Of a stretch of 64,000 nt of DNA, positions 56,739 to 64,000 are shown in pieces. Source of the DNA: Oscheius onirici (lineage: Eukaryota; Nematoda; Chromadorea; Rhabditida; Rhabditidae); NCBI GenBank assembly GCA_932521025.1, contig OW051468.1, positions 4,278,064 through 4,342,063 on the forward strand, in the 5' to 3' direction. The notes under the pieces were generated by a model. The model did not search any database and was not told the origin of the DNA. It saw only the letters and a program-made list of their open reading frames with translations. Both the position numbers and the translations under genes were made by a program. Every line of letters starts with the position of its first letter. Positions within the stretch are counted from its first letter, which is position 1.

Positions 56739-57340
56739 ACTGTCAGTCTTTGAAGTCGAAGAACCGCCTTCTGGAATTCGAGGAAGCCATTCAGAAGATT
56801 TATTTCGATGTGATTGGTCTATGCGAAACATGGATGCCAGGAAAGGGACAAGAGCTACTTCGGAAATCCGGTCATATGCTACTTTACAGTGGTGGAGCTT
56901 TCAGTAGAAGAGGAGTCGGTTTCATAGTGGGCTCTCATCTGATTGACAAGATTCATTCTTTCACTCCAATCAACGATCGATGCTGCGTACTTGTGATCCG
57001 TGCTGATAATTGGTCTCTAAAGCTGATCCAAGTGTATGCTCCTACGGCAGAAGCAGATGACGCTCAATACGATGCTTTGCTGAATACTGTGAAGAGTAAC
57101 ACTAAATGGAGGAACACCACTGTTAATGCGACTACTACTATGCCAAAGGCACATGACTACACTCGGAAGCACACCAACATTGTGTACTCACTTCTCCGCA
57201 TAATGTACTCAGGTCGGTCAAAAAACAATGCGATCGCATTGCTCGACTGTTTGATTTGGAGGTGGTCTTCAAAAAAGTTCTTCGGGGGAATAACGCTGTC
57301 CCGAATGACTACCGGAATCTTGAGTTCATTTTCATAAAAA
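56699..57340 (+). mobile_element. Non-LTR retrotransposon fragment (AP-endonuclease domain)
   Basis: The frame starting at 56699 reads LNICQMNCQSLKSKNRLLEF, DVIGLCETWMPGKGQELLRK, AFSRRGVGFIVGSHLIDKIH and KLIQVYAPTAEADDAQYDAL. This is the APE-type endonuclease of RTE/CR1-like non-LTR elements, with the N and E of the active site (N-C-Q-S-L, C-E-T-W). After about 57110 the frame is shifted and degenerate, and no reverse transcriptase follows. Only a 5' part of the element is present, and it is presumably inactive. Confidence 0.75.
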
Positions 57341-57342
57341 CT

Positions 57343-57578
57343 GATTAGAGACTCTCACCATCATCGTAGATCGTGCATTCCACGGTGTGTGGACTCTGTC
57401 TCTCGAAGACGGAAGGATGGACGATGCCTTCCACGACCAGATGACCAGTGATGTATTTCAGATGACTCAGGAGCGAGGTATGGTAGGTCGAATTGACATG
57501 AAGATGACCGAGAAAGCTTCGGCAATCCTGTTCTTTAACACGATTGGCGGTCAGATGTTCATCTGTGCAGACAGCTAA
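57343..57578 (+). other. Residual open frame after the retrotransposon, unrecognised
   Basis: Reads VDRAFHGVWTLSLEDGRMDD, TSDVFQMTQERGMVGRIDMK and ILFFNTIGGQMFICADS before TAA. It could be the displaced 3' exon of the IRLD gene, part of the mobile element, or a small separate frame. No family recognised. Confidence 0.3.
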
Positions 57579-57608
57579 AAGGAGGCTTTTTAGACAAAAG
57601 AAATGGAA

Positions 57609-58245
57609 CTAAAGGCATCTGTCCTCATCCAGCATCGATATTCCTCCGCCAAAGAACGGTTTTAAGTGATCTCTCATGTTCTTGTCTGCACAAAGAAAAC
57701 GATTCTTTATGATCACGTTTTCCTCTCCTAAAAAGAATTGTTTAAAATCTCAAAGCTTCTTACCTCCGAGATCACAATCTACTCTTTCCAGCTTGGACAG
57801 GAAGCTCAGATCCGTAAGATCTGTATCGACGATTTTGATGCAGCCTTGAACATATTCCAGCACAGAGGTAATATTCGATGGTTTTGCATTCGGGGCGAAA
57901 ATCAGGTCGGAAGTGATCTCCCGACAGTCGGCTATCTGGCTCAACTCTTCTAGAAGATCGTCCACCTGGCACATGCCTGAAATTGATTATTGTAGGCGAC
58001 ACTAATGATCTATGGAATAGTGGGCAGACGAACTCAACGTATCGAACTCAGATTATCGCAAAATCTATAGCTCTATAGGTATATTTGAAGATTCAGAATC
58101 AAAAGGACTGTCTACTGTCAACCGGACAAAAATGCGAAGTTCCCACCCGTATCGTCATTGTATTTGATAACACGCTCCTCACAGGAAGAATCGTTTGTGT
58201 AGTTCCATGGGAACTGAAGTAGAGAAGCAGCAGCAGAGTTTTCAT
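57609..58245 (-). CDS. Short secreted IRLD protein (single L domain)
   Basis: Start MKTLLLLLYFSSHGTTQ (58245), a signal peptide. The next exon reads MCQVDDLLEELSQIADCREI, TSDLIFAPNAKPSNITSVLE, VQGCIKIVDTDLTDLSFLSK and LERVDCDL. The last reads EENVIIKNRFLCADKNMRDH and ends LDEDRCL. This is one L domain with the C-x(n)-I-x-x-D-L-I-F and G-C-I-K-I-x-D signatures plus a terminal N-x-x-L-C loop. The exon 1 splice point (about 58150-58200) is uncertain. It is shorter than the other IRLD genes of the cluster, so it may be a truncated family member or a soluble decoy (inference). Confidence 0.6.
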
Positions 58246-58588
58246 TGATGTAGCATAAGTTCTGCTCGAAACTTCAGTTCTTATATAAAGTTTTGTAAAG
58301 TGTTTTTTATTCTTGAAAACACTTAGAGAAAAAGTTTCGCAGAGATATTTGGGCAATAAATTTTTCCAATAACTTTTTATTTCTCAACCTCTGACAAAAT
58401 GTCTTTCTGACTAAAGAACAAGGAGAAGAAATAAAAGTATCTCTTCTTGTGTCCGAATCAGCACTTCTCTTGGTAGGAGACACCCTGCTCGAACCTTGTA
58501 CTTCTCTCTTTAGTCCCTCTAACGTTGTTTTGTACTAATGGTGAATGAATAAGTGTTGTACAGGTGAAAAGATCTTTATTGCCACTGT

Positions 58589-59551
58589 CTAGATTGTATT
58601 CTTTACTTCAGTCTTCTTGACTTCGGAAGTGACAGACGGCTTGGCGACCGACTCGATCCTGGACGGCGGCTTCAGTTCACTCGGCTCCTTACTGATGGCA
58701 GTTTTACTTGGTTGCATACTCGTCACCGGCACATTCTGGAAAGAAAGTCAAAACCGTGAAACTGGTCTTGCAAAAGAGAAGATGATTTCTGACTGCACGG
58801 GAGAACGTGAAATCTATGATTGAGGTCAGCTTGAGACAAAGTTTTTTAAAAGACTGCACTCTACGCGAGAAGGAGACAAGCTGAGAATACTGAGGCTTTT
58901 AAAATGTCACCTGCAGACGGGTCACGCCCATTTTTTCGTAAAATCTGACACGTGGAAACCTGTCAAATGGCAGCATGATCAGTTTGCACAAAAACTTGTC
59001 CGTTTCGAAGCAAGGTTCTTTTTTTCGATATACTCCTAGAATGTCGACTGTGTTGCCTCAGATCCTTGGTTATCACCGGAAATCTCTACTGAAAATTGGA
59101 CATAAAAAAACACATCTTCACTAGTTCAAACGTACGAATCGTTGTAAATTCAGAGCATTCTCCAGACTTGATTTCTGAAAACGAAAGAAAGGGCAGAACA
59201 TCGTGGATACTGTGCTGTGTCTGTCAGTGCCTTTGAATCAATCTGTCAGTAATTTCAAGCGCAAGAGAGAACTTTCAGTATTCCCCTAATAGTTCCTCGG
59301 GTCTCTAAGAACTGTACCAAACACCGCTGTGATACCCAAAATACCGGGAAAACCGAGCATGACACCCTTTAGGAGGCTGTCAGTTGTGGCGGATTCACAA
59401 CTGACTGTCACATTGCCGTCTCTCCACTTTTCAAAAGAACGCAAATTCTGTGGCGCTACTGTTCGCAATGTCCGATTGTCAGTGGCTAGTGTAACTCTTC
59501 TGTCAAAATATTAAAAGTAGAAAGACCTGACCTGTTGAAGAGAAGATCCAT
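58589..59551 (-). CDS. Small single-pass membrane protein with Lys/Ser/Pro-rich tail
   Basis: Start MDLLFNR (59551). After a short intron: RVTLATDNRTLRTVAPQ, VTVSCESATTDSLLKGVMLG and a hydrophobic span (FPGILGITAVFGTVL). An in-frame TAG follows (RDPRNY-stop, 59286), unless the exon is cut at a donor GTACAG before it. A separate downstream coding stretch (about 58740-58589) reads NVPVTSMQPSKTAISKEPSE, LKPPSRIESVAKPSVT and KKTEVKNTI. Whether both belong to one gene is unclear, and the exons between 58880 and 59180 are not resolved. Layout is similar to 14857-15432. Confidence 0.38.
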
Positions 59552-61240
59552 CCGCACCGCAGGAGACGTGGAGCTAGAGTGGAGTTCTAGAGACTACTTG
59601 TGCTTTTTAGTTTAGTCTTGGCAAGTCTCGACAAGTCGAGATCGTGGCCCTCTGAAAGTTAAAAGAATTTTATAGCTTTTCGACCATTTATGAGAATCAA
59701 ATAACAGAAAACAAAGCACGAAAGCAGGTATGTTGATACTCGTCTTTGCCCATTGTACCTTCCATTATAGTCTCCAACAAGGTTCTTCTGTATGATGGCA
59801 GAGTTCAGTACCTTTTCATCTATGTTGCTGTTTCGTGGTTTTGCTCATTGTACAAAAAGAACATCACAGACCGCTAAGAGCTCAAAGAAGAGCTCGGCGC
59901 GTCTGGCTGCAGACCTGGCAGATATTCAGAAATGCATAAGTTGTTTGCGCTGCACGCATAACCAAACTTTCTTTCCGCTTGTCCCTTCACTCGTACTCAC
60001 CTTCTTCAAAAAGTGTGCTTCTTGAGAGAGGGAGAAGCCAGTAATCGAATCGTGGCCTCCCTCTTCTCAACACACTCCTCCTTATGGATTGATTCAATTT
60101 GTGACTGAGAGTGAGACAGCTCAGCACAGCACAGAACATGGCGATAATCACATCTCTGGCCCCTGCCTCGACATATAGAGCCCTCAGGCGCGACAAAATT
60201 CGGGGCCACGAAATCCAATTTTTGGGGTGCTTGTTATGTGTGTGTTGTGCGAGTGAGTCGTCGCTCGGCGGCATATGCCTTCATTTGGACTGCCTTGGAC
60301 ACTTCTTTCATTGCCCTCACTCTGTACTTCCCCTCTTCCAGATGTTCTCTTCAGTAGCCTAGGTAGTTTATTTGTTTAAACCCTTTCGACTTGAATGCAA
60401 AGTTAAAGTTTTTGATCTGGTTACAACTTTGTAGAACGTCAGAAGGTTTGAAAATGTCGTCTTCAACCAAAAACGTCTTGCTAGAAAAAGTATAAGGAAA
60501 GTTGCGCATTTTGATCTGTTGAAAAGGTACCGTACTTTCCCAAATGGTTCACAATGACCAGGACACTAGAAGAGAAGGTTCGAAGAACCAGACATAACCT
60601 TTTCTGCTTTTCGCGGGAAAAGAAGCCCTGTTCATCAAGCTATTCTTGCCGCCGTTTCCTTGTTCAATGTGTCTATTTCTGCCACTGTCCTCTCACTCCT
60701 TTTCGGCACAGCCATTTGTGTCTTTTCACCCCTGATGGACGTCTGCTCTTTTATTAACCCGTCCAGCTTCAAAGGTGTTTTCCCGTGAGCTGCCCTCCCC
60801 CTCGGGCGGTGTAGATTTCTCGCTCCTAGCCACTCAAATTCAGCTTCTCACAACCTCTCGACCCGACGACGAAAAGTCTTTTCCTCATCATCCTCGACCC
60901 CCGCTCTGTCACTCTCATTAGGAGTTCTCCCGAGTCTTTGTCAAAAGCCTCAAAGTTGATTAAACGTTAGTGTGAAGATCTTCGTGTCGCCTGTCCTCTC
61001 CAGGGAGAGATTCTCCCTCCAATTCTCGCGAGTTCACAATTTCTTTCTTTACTCTCCACAGACTGCTCCGCTTTTTGAGAGTCTGGTTGAAAGAGAAGCC
61101 GAAACAGCTGTTCTCTCAGATTACTCTCAAAACTTTTCGAATGTCTCTCTCTCTCTTTCTCAATTATATTCTCCAGCTCCGTCTCCTAGCCCTGAGGCAT
61201 AAGGAACGGCTGAGCGCCGTTTCAGGCGCTAGTCGCCGCG
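59552..61240. other. Intergenic/5' flank, no gene seen
   Basis: About 1.7 kb, pyrimidine-rich on the plus strand from 60550 to 61200 (many CT runs). This fits the promoter and leader of the glutamate-receptor gene. Just before the ATG (61207-61240) lie overlapping short GC-rich inverted repeats (AACGGC/GCCGTT and AGCGCC/GGCGCT). No coding feature. Confidence 0.45.
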
Positions 61241-64000
61241 ATGTTGTATTCTCATGTTACCCTTCTCATGCTTCGAGTGGTCGATGTAGTGGCAAAAACT
61301 ACGGTACAACAGTCGGCACGGATGCTGGTAGCAGAGATTCCCGGCGAAATCCAGGTCAGTCAGTCTTCTCAAATATCCACATCCGGCAGCTCATCAGCGT
61401 CCCTCGGAATCCCGCGCGTTGTCGCCGGCCAATTAGGAATCGCCATTTCAATGAAATCCCCGAGGGAACGTTCTCAATGAAAACCGTTATCTTTAGTCGC
61501 AAATCGCGCTCATTAATCTTAAGGAAAGTTACCCACTAAGAGTCTATAAAGTGGCACACTGAGCTTTCCAGATTGGCGCCCTGTTTCCTTTGCATCGACA
61601 GCAGGCAGGCTCCGAGAGTTGCGGACAGATCTGGGAACAGTACGGTATTCAGAGAACAGAAATCGCTCTACAAACTGTGAGAGAAATGAACCAGGATCTG
61701 CCTTTCAGACTCGGGATTTCTGTGAGGTGAGTCTCAAAATAAGTTCAATTAAAAGCAAATTAGGGATTCCTGCTGGACAGAACGGATAGCCATGGAACAG
61801 ACCATCGCATTTCTAAGGTTCCTGTGCTTACAAAATTATTAAAAGAAGTTCAGAGAAGGAGTAGCACAGTGTTCCTGCTGTCAGACGCCGGGCTGTAACA
61901 AAAAGTCTGTACCGGTGGTTGCGATCGTCGGTCCGGGAAAGAGTTCCTCGACTATAGCTGTTCAGAATCTGCTTCAAGTATTCCGTATCCCCCAAATCGG
62001 ATACTCATCAACTACGCCCGATCTCTCGGACAAGGAACAGTTTGGCTACTTTCTCCGAGTCGTTCCTTCGGACACATGGCAAGCTGCTGCCATTGCCAAG
62101 ATTCTCAACCACTACAATTGGACCTACATAGCTGTCGTCTACTCGGCCGGCAACTATGGCGAAAAGGGATTCGAGGCTTTGGAAAGAATTCTCGGCCAGC
62201 CGGAGTCCGATGTCTGTGTGGCCTATTCGGAGAAGATCAAAAGTCTGGCGAGCGAGGCAGAATACAGACAGGTTTCTTTTCTATTTCTAAGTTGAAGATA
62301 AATTTGAATTTAGGTGCTGACAAATCTGAACTCGCAAAAGAGTCGTCCCCAAGTTGTCGTCTGTTTCTGCGAGGGTCTAACAATTCGCAACTTCTTCCAA
62401 GCCCAGAAGGAAGTCATCAAGGGCAATCCAGTCTTTCGACGCTTCCAGTGGATCGGTTCTGACGGCTGGGCAGACCGAAACGATGTCGTTGAAGGACTAG
62501 AAGAAGAAGCCGAAGGAGCTTTCAGTGTTCGCATTCATTCGCCAAAAGTTCCCTCGTTTCGAGAGTACTACACCGGTCTGAACCCGGAAAACAACACTGT
62601 CAATCCGTGGTTTCGCGAGTTCTGGCAACAAAAGTTCGGCTGTCAATTTGCCGTTTCCAAAGAAGATAAGAACAACGAGAACATTCGGATTTGTACCGGG
62701 AATGAGGACTTGAACGCCAATTACAAGGAAGACCCGAAGCTGTCGCAGGTCATCAACTCGATTCGGACTGTAGCTCTTGGTCTGAAGGCCATGTACCAGG
62801 ACAGATGTCGGTCAGTTTTATGCGAAATTGACGTTATATGATGAGAACCTTCATATTCTCCCAAATACGCTCCTTTTCAGTGACAATTCGACACTCTGCA
62901 CTGAAATGCTTTCACGTAATGGCACTCTCCTCTACCATTATCTTCTGAACGTGACATATGAAGATCAGTTCCGCCAGTCCATCTACTTTGACACCAATGG
63001 AGATCCTCCAGCTTGGTATGTATTCAAATAAACATTTCAACGACTAAAATTATAGGTACGACATACTGAACTACGTCGGCAGTCACAACCGGGACAATCC
63101 GTATCACGAGGTCGGCAGCTTCCAGTCGAAAAACTTGCAAGGAATCGAGGAACTGAACTTTACGGAAACCAGGTTTGATTTCATTTTGTTTTTTAAAAAT
63201 GAACTTGCAGAAATGTGATGTTTTATGATAGGACAAACCAGCTGCCAGAGAGTGTCTGTAGTCGACCTTGTGCTCCGGGACAGAGGGTGAGTCCCTATTC
63301 ATCCTGACTCTTGAAGAGAGAAACACAGTATTGTCTAGTCTAATAATCGGATAGTATGTGCCAAAATCTTATCATACGAAAAAACGAAACTGAACCTGAT
63401 CCAAATTGTGTATGGGATCTGATGGATTCCCTTCTACAAACTGTTTGTACTAATCTATTGAGGCAGTAATTAAAACGGTCAAAAAGCTGTCTAATGGTTA
63501 CAGATAGAAGCTATAGGTTCTGGTAGATAGTCTAGACAATCACGACGGGTGTAATGTTTAGTTCTCAATAAACCCCATCCTTCCAGCAAAGAGAGACAAT
63601 AGCCTGTTGCTGGATCTGTGAGAGCTGTCTCGACCACCAGATTGTCAACCATACCACAAATCAGTGTGTAAACTGTTCCATTGGCTGGTGGCCCGATGTA
63701 TCTCGTACCACTTGTCTTCCACTGCCGCACGAAACCATCTCCTGGTCCTCGTTTGGTTCAATTCTGGCCCTAATCCTAGCCGTCTTGGGCATTGCCACGA
63801 CTCTGATGACCATCGCCGTCTTCCTCAAGTACAATTCCACTCCAGTTGTCAAAAGCACGACTCGAGAACTGTCCTACATCATCCTATCTGGTCTGATCAT
63901 CTGTTATGCCGTTACTTTCGCCATTTTGGCCAAGCCTACTGCCTTCAGCTGTTTCTTTACCAGGTACTCATATCGAAACCTTTTTCATAGCTTTCCCTTT
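61241..64000 (+). CDS. Metabotropic glutamate receptor, class C GPCR, group I-like (5' part)
   Basis: Start ATG 61241 with a hydrophobic leader (MLYSHVTLLMLRVVDVVA). The Venus-flytrap ligand domain follows: ESCGQIWEQYGIQRTEIALQ, VVAIVGPGKSSSTIAVQNLL, RIPQIGYSSTTPDLSDKEQF, GYFLRVVPSDTWQA and YNWTYIAVVYSAGNYGEKGF. It continues with FRRFQWIGSDGWADRNDVVE and INSIRTVALGLKAMYQDRC. The cysteine-rich segment (about 63240-63730) reads VCSRPCAPGQ, then IACCWICESC and CVNCSIGWWPD. TM1 and TM2 follow (SILALILAVLGIATTLMTIA; TPVVKSTTRELSYIILSGLI), then CYAVTFAILAKPTAFSCFFT. The gene continues past the window. PSDT and GNYGE favour group I (mgl-2-like) over group II. Such receptors couple glutamate to G proteins in neurons. 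Confidence 0.9.

Noticed and set aside
58617-58823. Plus-strand ORF with a hydrophobic stretch
   Set aside because: Its start overlaps the Lys/Ser/Pro-rich coding tail read on the minus strand; no splice sites or family support.
1-64000. CRISPR arrays, prokaryotic operons, rRNA genes
   Set aside because: Intron-rich eukaryotic gene structure throughout; no regular spacer-repeat array and no rRNA-like conserved stretch seen.

Overview
The window is nuclear DNA of a nematode, most likely a rhabditid close to Caenorhabditis (family-level inference). Genes are cut by many short GT-AG introns, mostly about 28 to 50 nt, ending in TTTCAG-type acceptors. Nematode-typical families are present: an Srt chemoreceptor, a second serpentine receptor, lipocalin-related (LPR) protein, CUB-like secreted proteins and a cluster of insulin/EGF-receptor L-domain (IRLD) proteins. 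Telomere-type GCCTAA units also occur. CDS coordinates below span first to last recognised exon, introns included; exon joins were inferred by eye.

Left third (1-20.1 kb), gene-dense: the 3' part of an LRRK kinase (lrk-1 type), a multi-pass membrane protein, two small bZIP-like paralogues, a RING-finger protein, a lysine-rich single-pass protein, an acyl-CoA thioesterase of the ACOT8/TesB type, and an Srt receptor.

Middle (20.1-34.6 kb), gene-poor: two long intergenic stretches (20.7-24.6 and 25.5-29.1 kb) flank two related secreted CUB-like genes. Then come a tail-anchored coiled-coil protein and a second serpentine receptor with a hairpin in an intron.

Right-centre (34.6-58.3 kb), an accessory-looking cluster of secreted and surface proteins: a broken M1 aminopeptidase, at least five IRLD genes, an LPR lipocalin, and four genes of an unrecognised helical secreted family. 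That family shares a Y-x-Y-S-[LI]-E-[FY]-type motif (three members) and a GFG[NE]C motif (three members). Conserved singletons such as cornichon sit among them. The cluster shows decay and rearrangement: a frameshifting 25-bp tandem duplication, in-frame stops, a non-LTR retrotransposon fragment reading out of an IRLD gene, a foldback element, and an interstitial telomere-type hairpin.

Right end (58.3-64 kb): a small membrane protein, about 1.7 kb without a gene, then the 5' two-thirds of a metabotropic glutamate receptor that runs off the window.

The most unusual content is the IRLD plus helical-secreted-protein cluster, with divergent starts 26 bp apart and a probable IRLD/helical fusion. 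No CRISPR array, prokaryotic operon or convincing tRNA gene was seen.
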